Shown here piece by piece: positions 54,273 to 64,000 of a DNA stretch of 64,000 bases. The position numbers and the translations under genes are program-made. This DNA is from Eublepharis macularius (Eukaryota; Chordata; Lepidosauria; Squamata; Eublepharidae). The stretch's first letter is position 1, and each line of letters opens with the position of its first letter. Under the pieces are notes generated by a model. The model saw only the letters and a program-made list of their open reading frames with translations, did not search any database and was not told the DNA's origin. The DNA is taken from the NCBI RefSeq assembly GCF_028583425.1, contig NC_072801.1, positions 57,365,766 through 57,429,765 of the forward strand. Reading direction: 5' to 3'.

Positions 54273-54479
54273 AGGGTTGCCAACCGCCAGATGGGACCTA
54301 GAGATCTCCCAGAATTACAACTAATCTCCAGACTACAGAGGTCAGTTCCCTTAGAGAAAATGTTGACTTTGGAGGGTGGACTTCATGGCATGATACCCTG
54401 CTGAAGCCCCTGCCCATCCCAAACCTCACCCTTCCCACCCAAATCTCCAGGAATTTCCCATCCTGGAACTGGCACCTTA
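54273..54479 (-). mobile_element. ~215-bp repeat with AGGGTTGCCA ends (copy 4, inverted)
   Basis: 'agggttgccaaccgccagat', 'gatctcccagaattacaact', 'ttggagggtggacttcatgg', 'aaatctccaggaatttccca'. Confidence 0.72.
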
Positions 54480-54689
54480 TTGATAGCCTTAGTGCCAAAG
54501 GACATCTGATTCTAGAAGTTCCATGACTGAATGCCCCATTGGTTTTGTTTTATTTTTCTGCTAAGAAACAGGCATGCAGTATTGGAGTTGATGAGGTCCC
54601 TTCTAAGGATCCCATTCCCTGGTGGGGCTGGGGAATCCTCTACTTTCACCCTCCTTCCCCCGCCTCCACTTACCTGGCCAGCGAGGGAG

Positions 54690-55005
54690 AAAGGCACAGG
54701 AACGGGCCTCCTGGGCACGCTCCCAAGTTGACGTGACGATGTCACTGATGTTGTCGCACTACCCTGAGAGCGCTCCTGCACTTCACCGCTGGCTGATTTG
54801 AGCTCCAAATGGGCAGAACTGGGCCTGACTGGGGCCCAAATCGGCCTGCTGAGAAGCACAGGAGCACTCCTGCGCCTGCGCAGTGACATCACCAGAAATA
54901 ACGTCATCGCGCAGCCACGGGCCCACATTAACAAGTGGAGAAGATGGTAAGAGCCAGGTTTCTCCCTCTCTGCCAGAAGGGTAAGGGGTTCTGGCAACTC
55001 TAGTC
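54690..55005. repeat. GC-rich gttgcc/ggcaac-type repeat
   Basis: 'gacgatgtcactgatgttgt', 'ttgagctccaaatgggcaga', 'gcgcagtgacatcaccagaa', end 'ggttctggcaactctag'. The 161-codon minus-strand frame over it is not a gene. Confidence 0.5.
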
Positions 55006-55309
55006 CCTTCCCTCCCTAGACTTCGCCTTCCTGGATCCACCCCTAAATCTCCAGGACTTTTTCAACCATACACTGCACCCTGATTTGGACCAGATCTATG
55101 ATGGGGATGGTTCAATCTTTCTCCTCCCCTCCCCTGCCCCATTTTTCCAACCAGAAAGAGCCCCGTGAAGATTCTATTTGCCCCACTGAGGCAAACATAC
55201 AGATTTAAGATACAATATGTTCATTTGGCCCAATGGGACTAATAGTCCTGTGGCTTCAATTCAGGTCAGGAATATGGTGAGAGGGAAAGTTTTAACCCAT
55301 GTGAGCGCT

Positions 55310-55329
55310 CACACACACACACACACACC
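55310..55329. repeat. (CA)n microsatellite
   Basis: Ten CA units. Confidence 0.85.
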
Positions 55330-55449
55330 ATGGACCCAATCTGAAACGAGGCCCTCTATGGCATTACACCTACTGAGGTCTCTGCCCTGGCCACACTCTG
55401 TAATCTTCAGAAAGAGGGAAGAATATATATGGAGGGGGGGGGGACAAAA

Positions 55450-55672
55450 AGCAATTATTGGGCAGTAGTTAGTGTGTTAGACGAGAATCTGGAAAACCCA
55501 GGTTCAGATGCCACGGAAGCTTGCTGGGTGACCTTGGGCCAGTTGCACACTCTCCGCATAACTAACTTCACAGGGTTGTTGTGAGGATAAAATGGAGGAG
55601 AAGAGAACAATGTAAACCACATTGAGCCCCCAGTGGGGAGCAAGAATGGAATAAATGATATAAATGTATATT
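55450..55672 (+). repeat. tRNA-derived SINE
   Basis: 'cagtagttagtgtgttagac', 'cccaggttcagatgccacgg', 'tgggtgaccttgggccagtt', 'gttgttgtgaggataaaatg', tail 'aatggaataaatgatataaa'. Confidence 0.75.
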
Positions 55673-55834
55673 AAGCAAAGGAGGGGATCAGAGAGATTCC
55701 CTTGCTAGTTGTATAAAGGGCAAACAGCCATATATGCTCATTGCTGTCCTCCCTCTACTCACAAAGATGTTTCAGGGCATGATGGGAAAACCCAAAGTCT
55801 GTGGCCTTCTTTATGCAGATGATGTGGCAGACTG

Positions 55835-56038
55835 AGGCCGTTTCCACACGGCTTACCTGTGCTCGTAACGTCCCGGTAGATCGTGCAAAAAACGCAGAAG
55901 ATCGCATTTCCTCGCGCGAGATTTGTGCGACGTCGCATGACATCGCGCAAATCTTGCACGAGAAAATGCAATCTTCTGTGTTTTTTGCGTGACCTACCGG
56001 GACGTTACAAGCACAGGTAAGCCGTGTGGAAATGTCCT
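55835..56038. mobile_element. Hairpin MITE related to 3783-3974
   Basis: 204 bp; arms 'aggccgtttccacacggctt' and its near reverse complement, then nested arms 'gctcgtaacgtcccggtag' with 'ctaccgggacgttacaagc'. The inside is rich in 'catcgcgcaaatc' words. Confidence 0.82.
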
Positions 56039-56603
56039 AAATTGGGTTGCATGATGTTTGGTGATAAATCGATTTCAGGATGCTCCTGAGGCTACCAGGA
56101 GGGAAAAGCAAGAGAGAGAGTCAGAGAGACAGAAATCCCTGAAACTATCAAATGCAGCAGAGAATTAGATCCCTCCCTGGCACAAATCAGAACCCACAAG
56201 GCAGAGAGCAGAAGAACATGAAAGACCCTGCAGATTTATTTTAGCTGACACACTGGAGGCTTGTGAGTGACACTTCTGGTCCTTTAAAAAAAAGTCTATT
56301 GCATTCTTGTTGTTTTGGAAAGTTGGACCAATACAATCTAGGCCTACTGCACAGAGGCATTGTGAGGTCAAAAGTGGAAAGATGGGGCCATGCTTTGCGC
56401 TCTTGGGAAGAAGGGCAGGGCAAAAATGTCACGACTCCTTTCACGTCTACTGTCTTGAGCCAAAACGCAAACTGTACACATAGACATATCATCCCCAACG
56501 CTCATTCTCCCCAGTAGATGGAAGCATTGCTCTCAGAATCTCTCTTTGGCTTTTACACACCTAGATTTACTCAGGTGCTGGATCCCATTTCCCTGTTGTT
56601 CAA

Positions 56604-57119
56604 GGTCCAGCTAAACAAGATGTTGGGCAAAGGTTCAAACCTGTGGCCAGTGACACAATTTTACCTGGGAACTGTATTTTTCAAAGACAGAGCCACGCAA
56701 GCTTGCTAGGGGTGGGGGAGGGGAGGGAGGCCCGCACAACTCTCTGCCTGTCCACCACCCCTCCTAGCTGCTCGCCTGCCTCCCTCTTCACCCCCATGCT
56801 CTGGGTGGTGGCACAGACCATTGTGCGCTGCGGCCACCTTCCTCTTGCCTTCACTCCCTCCAGGAGTATGGGTATGCAGCCGTCCAGAGTGCAGGGGAGG
56901 GGAGCAAAAGCCGGAGGAAGAATGGTGGTGGTGTGCAATGGCCCACGCTGCCACCTGGAATGGCAACAGAAGTGGCAGCAGCCAGGCGGAGGGCTGTGAG
57001 GGGGTCTCTCCCCTTCCCACCAAGCCCACATAGCTCTGTTTTTGAAAACTACAGTTCCCAGATAATATTGTGTGGCTGGCCACAGGTTTGAACCTGTAAA
57101 CGGCATCATTAGCTTGACC
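56604..57119. mobile_element. Element with long terminal inverted repeats
   Basis: Arms of at least 60 bp: 56631-56694 ('aggttcaaacctgtggccag', 'acctgggaactgtatttttc') pair with 57038-57095 at high identity; weaker pairing extends to 56604 and 57119. The middle is GC-rich. Superfamily unknown; no transposase. The 162-codon frame over it is not a gene. Confidence 0.7.
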
Positions 57120-57299
57120 AAGGCAAAGCCACCCACCTCCTGTAGTGGGATGTTTTATGTTTATTTCATTCCATAAGCGACTTTGAGTCCCCATAGAAAA
57201 GAGGGATAAAAATATATGCTAAATACATAAATACCCCCTCCCCAATTTGAGCTGTTCACTTTCTTTGTTTGTTTATAGTCCAGGTTTTTTTTGTGCTGA

Positions 57300-57475
57300 G
57301 GGCCAAGCTAGAAGTGACGAATTACACTTGAATGGCAAGTGAACAGACCCACATGTATTCCTCCCTGTTCACTTGCACTCCACTCAATTGCGTGGAGCAC
57401 AAGTAAACAGGGAGGAGTACATGTGAGTCTGTTCACTTGCCATTCAAGTGTAATTCCTCACTTCTAGCTTGGCCC
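57300..57475. mobile_element. Hairpin MITE, GGGCCAAGCTA family, copy 3 (long subtype)
   Basis: 176 bp; arms GGGCCAAGCTAGAAGTGACG and nested 'ggcaagtgaacag' words; centre 'cactcaattgcgtggag'. Longer than copies 1 and 2 and with GAAGTG in place of CACATG. Confidence 0.85.
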
Positions 57476-57507
57476 TGGGACTCAAAGTGGAACACACAGT
57501 AAACGTT

Positions 57508-57723
57508 GGTTTGCCAGCCTCCAGGCAGTGGCAGGAGATCTCCCGGAATTACAACTGGTCTCCAGGCCACAGAGATCAATTCACCTGGAGAAAATGGCTA
57601 CTTTTGGGGTGGACTCTATGGAATTATGCCAGGCCAAGGTCCTTTCCCTCCCCAAACCCCCCTTTCTCCAGGTTTCACTCCTCAGATCTCCAGGAATTTC
57701 CCAACTCGGAGCTGGCAACCCTA
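57508..57723 (-). mobile_element. ~215-bp repeat with GTTGCCA-type ends (copy 5, inverted)
   Basis: 'tttgccagcctccaggcagt', 'gatctcccggaattacaact', 'ggggtggactctatggaatt', 'gagctggcaaccctaa'. Confidence 0.75.
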
Positions 57724-59926
57724 AGTAAACATGCTGGGACTTAGAGAGCTGAGGTCTCCAACTGTTAGTTCATGAGCTACTGGCAGCTCACCCAAAGCTG
57801 CAGAGTAACTCGTGCATAGATTCAGAAGTCCTAGGAAAGGATCACAAAGAGAGCTTGTTGAGGCTTTTCTTTTTAAAAAAACCTTTTTATTTCATAGGGT
57901 TTTCCTCCGTGCTGCTTAGCAGATTGCATAATTTCTGGTGCTCTTCTTAGTCCATGTTTTGAACAAAACTTGGTAACATCGGAGGGGAGGGGTAGCTCAG
58001 GATATTTTTAATTACACAGAAGTAGCTCTCATTAGGGAAAACAATTGGTACCCCATGACTTAGAGGCCCAACAAATCAAAATGGCCCTGGCTGAGCTTTT
58101 TTCCATTCCCCTTATTTTTCCTACTATGAAACAATTAGCAGCTGCACAACAAGAATCAGCAATGCCTAGACACACAGAAGTCTATCGATTGTCCGGTCAA
58201 GGGAGCAGCAGAGGCCAGTGCTTCCTGCCACCTATTTCCCATTGTAAAGAAGCCTACACTTCCAAACACGTATGATATATCAAAGACAGAAGCAAAATAT
58301 GCATTGAAATGCATATTTATGTTTATGTTTTCAAAGAAAATACATATAGAAAAAGAGTTCTGAAGAGAAGGCCAGAAGGCCAGAGAAACACAATCCCTAT
58401 ATGAAGATAATCAGGAAAATGATGGCAGAAACAGAAAGGAGCTTGTTCATCCCTCTCCATACTGAGTCAGTAAACCTCTGACCACAACTTTCAGACCCTG
58501 AGAAGGAAACTAGTGACAGAAACTCTAGTTGCTGTATAACTGGCCAAACAGCTTTGTAAAGGACACATCTTTTCTCCTTTAAAGGCTAACCAGCAGTGCA
58601 AATTTGGAATAAGTTTAAAAGGTTAAGCCATCCCTCCCTTCCCTGCATGACCTCAAGGCAAACTGAGGCTGCACAAGCCTTCAGTCATACTTAGAAACTG
58701 TACAGTGTGTGTAGAGTGTACAGAAGGCCACCCTGAGGCTTTTCCACACCTTAACCACGGTTAGATGATCAGGAACATTTGGAGAGCTTACGTACTCTTC
58801 CCCAATCCCTCTTCTTTTCTTCTTGGGTAGGATTGTTTCCTTTCACCTTCGTCTCTTTGGTTTTGGAGATAACTATGGTAAGCATTGTACATGCACTGAC
58901 ATTTTTTGCTACTCTAAGCAAGCCAAACCACGGTTTGCAGATGGTGTCTGGGCCCTGCGGTTTGCTGCTAATATAACCTTTGCCTGCTTGAGCTCTATGG
59001 AGCTCAATCAGAAACAGAATTTACAAGACAATATAAGTTAAATAGAATTTCTTTTAGTCAAACCCCTCAAACATACAGAACAATGCAAAGAGATTTATAT
59101 AACTAAACACATAGTTCTAATAGTGAATAGAAACTTGCAAAGGATCATGCCTATGAATTCAATTAAGCCACTGGTTCTTTCTAGCAACAACTTCATGGTG
59201 AGTCATTCAACTTTTCTAGCCCGCCACAGAGCAGTTTTTTCCCATGCACTCCTCTTGCAAAAAGAAAGAAACTGGACATCATAGAAAGTAGGCTACAGAC
59301 TTCAGCTTGAAAATACAGCCCTGCAATAACAATATCATTCCAATAAGAACACCCATCACACTCAATTTAATCTCCCCACCCCCTGCAGCAATTAACATGT
59401 CACACACATGTTTAGTTACCATTTTTAGTTACCATACACAAGGTGGAAAGAGCCCCTCCTCATTCATACTTTCCTAGGCGGTCCGCAAGAGAAGAGCAAA
59501 AGTTCTGTATTGCAAGACAGATACTCTGCGGTTGACATAATTTGTGCAAATCTGCATACATTCACTAGATTCCATGAGCAGCGCCTTTAAGTCTTTATCC
59601 AGAAGATAGTCTGGGGAGGAGGGAGAAGGACAAAGAGGACTGGGAAACGTGCAAAGGGCTCCATCTTGCTCCTTCACCAGTGAAAACTCCGTCCCCACCT
59701 CTAATCTTGTAGACACCCATGATGTGCTTACAAGCTCATAAAAACCTCTGCTATTCTTGTTTGGAAATCATGGAACTCTCTAAAACTTCCCAGACCAGAA
59801 ACTATCCACTCAAGAAGAACTGGGCTCCTGATATGTCACCAAGGATATGATAGGGCAGCAGAAGTAACTGCATTATCCATAACCTCCAGGAAGTTTTAGT
59901 GGAAAGTTCTCATTTCACAGATTTTT
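57724..59926. other. No gene seen
   Basis: No third protease exon and no delimited repeat. This space separates the 3' ends of the two proteases. Confidence 0.4.
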
Positions 59927-59932
59927 TTTATT
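59927..59932 (-). promoter_or_regulatory. Polyadenylation signal of gene 2
   Basis: AATAAA on the minus strand about 50 nt after the stop codon of gene 2, followed by an A-rich run. This spacing suggests a very short 3' UTR. Inference from position. Confidence 0.55.
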
Positions 59933-59981
59933 CTAACACTTCATCTTAGTGATAGAAACACTGGGGCACCACACTATTTTT

Positions 59982-60263
59982 CTATGTAAGAAGCGTCCTG
60001 GTGAAGCAGGAGACCATGAGGAGAAGCACAAAGTGGAAATCTTTGTAGATGGCAGCAGAGGCTGATGGCACCGGGTAAATGGTGATGTTCACTAGGCCAA
60101 ATCGAACATTGGGGAGGTGTCTCTCTAGCCAGTCCTGGTAGAAACCAACTCGGGTGTAGACTCCTGGGCGGTTGGGCATGGCACACATGTCACCCCAGCT
60201 CACGATGCCCGTCACAAACCAGGCACCATCTCTTTGGCAAACCAAAGGGCCTCCAGAGTCACC
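59982..60263 (-). CDS. Gene 2 last exon: catalytic serine and hydrophobic tail
   Basis: 282 nt with TAG stop, acceptor CTACCTAG, phase 0. It starts at GDSGGPL; then [17 protein letters not shown], where Met replaces the usual Gly before the pocket Cys. The C-terminus is hydrophobic and fits a GPI signal. Confidence 0.94.
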   Translation of the reverse strand, partial: GDSGGPLVCQRDGAWFVTGIVSWGDMCAMPNRPGVYTRVGFYQDWLERHLPNVRFGLVNITIYPVPSASAAIYKDFHFVLLLMVSCFTRTLLT

Positions 60264-63200
60264 CTAGGTAGAGAAAAACAGGGAGACAGTGATGTCTCTG
60301 AATCTAGGCCAAGCCAGTTTCCCAATCCACTCTCCTTCCAACCAGATGCTGTCATATACATACTTCTCCCACACAACTGTATCCCTCGTGAGCTCTCCAT
60401 TACCTTTTCTTTTACCCAGTAGAGAAAAACTAGAGTAACTAGGGTATATCTTTTCCCAGTCTACCTCTGTGCATATGCAGAGTGTCTTTCCTTCCACCCT
60501 GGGAAACCACAGTATGGCTACACATATTTGAAATTAGGGGACATAACTTCCAGGGAAGCATAATCCCCAGCATTTTTCTTCTTCTGAAGTTTAAACATTG
60601 CCTCTGCATCTAATGGTGTGCCTGACACACACACATCCCTCACCCATCAGCAAACTCCCTTATGTCCCAGTCTGGGGTTTTCCCTGCACCCTCACTACTA
60701 TCTGCCACAGACACAAGAGTCTTCTCCCTTACCAAGCAGGCATCTTTCTCTCCATTGGCATAGCCTGCACAGATCATGTCATCCTGGATCTCTCGTTCGC
60801 TGGGGCTGACACCTGTGCCAATGTGGTACATGGCATCACAGGCTAACGTGTCTATCAAGGGCAGCTGGAGCTGTTGCAGAGTTTTAGGCGCCCCGAGGGT
60901 AGCTTGAGGCAAAACATTTGAAAGGACAGGATAAAGGGAAGGAGACAAAAATCAAGCAAGGCAATGACACTCTACAGGACACCAACCCCCATCCCAGCAT
61001 TAGACACATTCCTTTCCCCTATCCAACATTTTATTACTAATTCCATTTTTCCTTTCATAGTTAAGCCCCTCCCTTCTTTTAAGCTCCATCCCATTCAAAG
61101 CTCCCCCCCCCATCTAAAGAAGGACGTGCCTCATAAGCCATTTTCATGTCATGCCTAATCAAGTTAGCTCTATATTTATATTCTATGCTTCTTAAATGAC
61201 ATAAATAAAACTCTTGGAGCCCCAACCGTTTCTACATTCCTAATTCCCAACCCAGTCCCCCTTGAATCCACTTTTCAATTACTCTGAGCTCATTAACCTA
61301 TTCCACACAGCCAAGCTTTCCCAGTAGAAGACCCATGGCAATCCGGTTGCAGATGCAGCACAGCTGGCAGGGCTCCGTACATTTTCCTTGCCCCGGTCCC
61401 AGCAGCAACTGTCCCCTTCTCATGTGCCACCAGGGAGACAATTTTTAAGGTTTTTTTAATGGTAACTGACATAGTGATATACCATTATGTTGTTATGTAA
61501 TTACCAATTAAGAAAGTCCCCCAGAGGGGTATCCACTGCAGGGAATTTGGCATAGAAAATGGCTGCCATGCAGGGCCAGTGTGTCCATGGAGGTGGGTCC
61601 GGCAGCTGCCTTGAGCGCTGAGGCACCGGAGGGGGCGCCGGGGGCAGGGACGCACACCACGGTGCTGGTGGTCAGCCCTGGCAGCTGAACAGGAGGGCTG
61701 GGAAGCCACCCACGCACCACCCCGGCCGCCTTTCGCACCTGGCCCGCAGCTGCTGCGCCCGGCCAGGAGCGCATACTGGCAGTGGCAGCACAGGACAGTC
61801 TGAGCAGGCAGCCTCCCAGCCCTCCCACTCAGTTGCCCTGTGCTGCCGCTGCCTGCACACAGCTGCGGGCCAGGCGCAGCAGGCGGCCGGGGTGGGGCGG
61901 GGCGGGGCAACTGAACAGGAGGGCTGGGAGGCCACCTGCGTGCCGTCCCAGCTGCCTGCTGTGCCAATGGGACCGGCTCGCAGCAGCATGCTGCTTGATG
62001 ATGTCACATGCAGTGACGTCATCATTCAGTCCAGGCGCACACGCATAGGGGTGGCAACAGCCCTGAAGCTGCCCCCGGCCTCAGGCGCCAGAAACTGTGG
62101 CACCAGCCCTGCTGCCATGTAGATGGGACCGGAAGAATCTGGACTTTCCTGCCCATACAGCAGCCAGACCAGCTTTCCTACGAACTTTCCCCAAAACATC
62201 ACAGCAAAGCAGGTTTGGCAAAGATAGCAGAAAAGTAAAAGAAAACAAAGCCAGGTGGTGCACAGAAGACCAGATTGCTATGGGAACCAGGAAAAAAACC
62301 CACTTCCCAACAGCATTCAAACCAGGCCAAATAAGACATGTATATATGACCTTAGCCCTGTTTTTAACTGCCCCTTTAAAAACTCCCTAAACCTTCTGAG
62401 CTATCTTTTCCAAACTCCTCCTAGCTAAACTCCATGGATCACCTTAAACCCCACCCATCCTAAGCATCTCCAAAAAATGCCCCAACCATTTTACTACAGT
62501 GGTGACACCCCCGTTAAGCCTAAATCTGCCCATCTTACTGCTTTTTGCTTTCCTGCACCCTATTAATCACCACTTTCTCACTCCCTAGTCTTGTGGCTCA
62601 TTCTCACCTCCATATTGTGGGGATCCCCATCCTGTCACCCAACATAAGGTGCCCTCTTGGAACTGGACACTGGCATCCGGAAGACAGGCTGGAAGGATGC
62701 TTTGGGTGAAGCGGATTGGATGTTCCAACCGGGCGAGAGCTATATCGCCACTAGTCCCATCTCCAGCATAGTTTTTGTGCACAATCACCTGGGAAATTCT
62801 CAACCACACAGCATTGGAGTCTGAGTTCAAGAGCTGATAGTTCCCAAGGTTTGCTCGAAAGTTATCAAGTATTAAATTCCTGTTTGAAGAAACATCCAAA
62901 GGTCAAGACTTCTGGAGATTCCAAAGGAAAAGAGCATACTGTGGTACTGAACCCAAACTTTTCAATCATACAAAGTTCATATCTTGACACATCATCCTGA
63001 GCCATCACCTTTTTAAATAACCACTGGCACCTTTGTCCTCGTCACCAAGCTTCCTTGTATCTCTGCAAACAAAACATTGTCTGCCACGTTCTTTCTCCTG
63101 TGGTGGCTAATTTATTTTACACTGCACATGCACAATATCATAGGGGAATAGAGGGCCGGGTTCTCCTGACACTTTTATGCTTACAACAACCCTGTGAGGG

Positions 63201-63796
63201 AGATTAAGCTGAGAATGCAAGTGATTATTCAAAAATCACCCAGTGAGTTTAGATTCAGAATTTCAGCTAGTCCAGCATACTCTCTAGTACGGGCCTAACT
63301 AGACAAGATGTTTTTAAATAAGTTGAGTCCAGGTTTATCATTTTCCCAGCATATACACAACAGCTGCAGGAACCTAATTTTTTGAGCACTGAAGGGCCAA
63401 GCTAGAAGTGACGAATTACATTTTAATGGCAAGTAAACAGGCTCGCATGTATTCCTCTCTGTTCGCTTGTGCTCCACTTGCACTCCACTTGATCATCGAG
63501 TGGAGTGCAAGCAGAGCGCAAGAGATCAGGGAGGAATACATGTGAGTCTGTTCACTTGCCATTAAAATGTAATTTGTCACTTCTAGCTTGGCCCTGATTT
63601 GGGATGGTGGAGACCATTCTTCCATCTACTCACCGAGGGAAGCAATGGGCCGCCGTCAGCACCCACTCAGAATTGATGAGTGTCGCTCCACAGGCATGTT
63701 GCCCATTATACTGGAGACTGACTTGCCATGGCCACGCTCCACGGGAGGCATCCTCGCCACCAACAATGCGGTTTTTGGCCACCACCTGACCACACA
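59982..63796 (-). CDS. Gene 2: trypsin-like serine protease, PRSS21/PRSS30/PRSS33-like, 5' end outside the window
   Basis: Exons in transcript order are 63796-63634, 62879-62608, 60902-60733 and 60263-59982 (TAG stop), 887 coding nt in view, 294 full residues. They encode a propeptide Cys-Gly, the activation site NRIVGG, WPWQVSL, LTAAHCF with the catalytic His, [12 protein letters not shown] with the Asp, CWVTGWG, EKDACL with the specificity Asp189, GDSGGPL with the Ser, and NRPGVYTRV. The tail has an NITI sequon and a hydrophobic end ([12 protein letters not shown]), so GPI or membrane anchoring is likely. [18 protein letters not shown] recalls testisin and CDAMYHIG recalls PRSS30/33. Exon lengths 163, 272 and 170 and all phases equal gene 1. 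Odd residues: Leu at position 192 and Met at 219, at the pocket entrance. Signal-peptide and propeptide exons are not found before the window edge. Confidence 0.93.
60733..60902 (-). CDS. Gene 2 exon with S1-pocket aspartate
   Basis: 170 nt, phase 1 in and phase 0 out; same length as gene 1 exon 5. The acceptor reads TCAAG, a weak form, and the donor is GTAAGG. It encodes [27 protein letters not shown]. The Asp of DACL is the trypsin specificity residue; Leu replaces the usual Gln after the Cys. Confidence 0.91.
61571..62111. mobile_element. hAT-like GC-rich element in a gene 2 intron
   Basis: 541 bp. Left end CAGGGCCAGTGTG, right end GTGGCACCAGCCCTG, exact 8-bp duplication CTGCCATG at 61563-61570 and 62112-62119. 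The inside is strongly GC-rich and includes a 'tgatgtcacatgcagtgacgtca' style palindrome. Overlapping frames up to 160 codons are not genes. It lies in the intron between the 272-nt and 170-nt exons. Confidence 0.93.
62608..62879 (-). CDS. Gene 2 exon with catalytic aspartate
   Basis: 272 nt, acceptor CAAACAG, donor GTGAGAA, phase 2 in and phase 1 out; same length as gene 1 exon 4. It carries [21 protein letters not shown] and CWVTGWGSP. Confidence 0.94.
63150..63295 (-). repeat. tRNA-SINE relic in a gene 2 intron
   Basis: Plus strand 'gcttacaacaaccctgtgag', 'tgcaagtgattattcaaaaa', 'tcacccagtgagtttagatt', the inverted SINE pattern. Confidence 0.5.
63394..63594. mobile_element. Hairpin MITE, GGGCCAAGCTA family, copy 4 (long subtype), in a gene 2 intron
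   Basis: 201 bp; arms GGGCCAAGCTAGAAGTGACG with reverse complement, inner arms 'gtgctccacttgcactccac' region pairing around 'gatcatcgag'. It ends 39 bp from the donor site of the gene 2 histidine exon. Confidence 0.87.
63634..63796 (-). CDS. Gene 2 exon with activation site and catalytic histidine
   Basis: 163 nt, acceptor TCTGCTAG just above 63796, donor GTGAGT from 63633 down, phase 1 in and phase 2 out. It encodes [13 protein letters not shown] through LTAAHCFP. It matches gene 1 exon 3 in length and phase. The upstream partner exon is beyond the window. Confidence 0.94.
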
Positions 63797-64000
63797 CTAG
63801 CAGAATATATGTGTGTGTGAAAAAGAAGGAAACCAGAGTTACCATAAACCAAAGGTTTGACCTGACGTTTCAGGGTTTTAGCCTCTTTCTTGGGGTGTCC
63901 AGACAAAGTAGCGACTTTGTACAGGAACCGGGGGGGGGGGGAGTTATTTTACTCATTGCCTACTCCTATGCTTTTTAAACACTCCAAAATAGTGAGTTGA

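Noticed and set aside
54512-54997. 161-codon minus-strand frame
   Set aside because: Falls over a GC-rich gttgcc-type repeat; composition explains the lack of stops.
56643-57194. 118-162-codon frames on both strands
   Set aside because: All sit inside the long-inverted-repeat element; GC-rich low-complexity translation without motifs.
58779-59041. Third protease or other small gene between the two proteases
   Set aside because: Overlapping 65- and 72-codon frames show no protease motif and no matching splice sites.
61485-62048. Up to 160-codon minus-strand frames in a gene 2 intron
   Set aside because: They lie over the GC-rich hAT-like element; no transposase or other domain is visible.
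63797-64000. Upstream propeptide or signal exon of gene 2
   Set aside because: I looked for a 27-nt exon with AG/GT borders and phase 1 on the minus strand up to the edge and found none convincing; the 66-codon frame here is intronic read-through.

Overview
This looks like a vertebrate nuclear window, most likely from a squamate reptile (a gecko-like lizard is my best guess). The host genes have short exons and GT-AG introns. The rest is dense in CR1, L2-like and L1 LINE pieces, tRNA-derived SINEs of the Sauria type, 5S-rRNA-derived SINEs and many non-autonomous hAT-like elements and hairpin MITEs. That mix is typical of lizard genomes. The species call is inference from repeat content only.

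Two host genes can be read, both near the right end and both GPI-anchored-type trypsin-like serine proteases of the PRSS27/PRSS21/PRSS30/PRSS33 group. Gene 1 is on the + strand (45296-52046, six coding exons, 339 residues, complete) and is closest in my reading to PRSS27 (marapsin). Gene 2 is on the - strand (59982-63796, four coding exons in view; signal and propeptide exons lie beyond the right edge) and is closer to the testisin/PRSS30/PRSS33 flavour. They face each other tail to tail about 8 kb apart. They share exon lengths of 163, 272 and 170 nt and the same intron phases, so they are paralogues of one tandem protease cluster. Both keep the His-Asp-Ser triad and the Asp189 that gives trypsin-like specificity. 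Gene 2 has unusual residues at the pocket rim.

Layout. 1-45 kb: no host gene that I can support; a patchwork of repeats. It holds hairpin MITEs (1655-1774, 2395-2512, 3783-3974), L1 3' ends (about 4730-5400 and 12940-13535), a CR1 reverse-transcriptase relic (11200-11580), hAT-like elements with readable 8-bp target duplications (16433-17295, 18113-18567, 29051-29449, 33055-33492, 40039-40252), a solo-LTR fossil (about 20495-20844), L2-like LINE ends (22.1-22.9 kb and 24.7-25.4 kb), a TATTG microsatellite (30224-30352), and a broken Ty3/gypsy pol fossil (about 36640-37250). 45-52 kb: gene 1, with SINEs, two 5S SINEs and an antisense CR1 end in its introns. 52-60 kb: intergenic, with MITEs and a long-inverted-repeat element (about 56604-57119). 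60-64 kb: gene 2, whose introns carry a GC-rich hAT-like element (61571-62111) and a hairpin MITE (63394-63594).

Coordinates of protease exons were read to the base from splice sites and frame. TIR elements with target duplications are also to the base. Boundaries of SINE and LINE relics are approximate. All family names rest on recognition by eye, with no database search.
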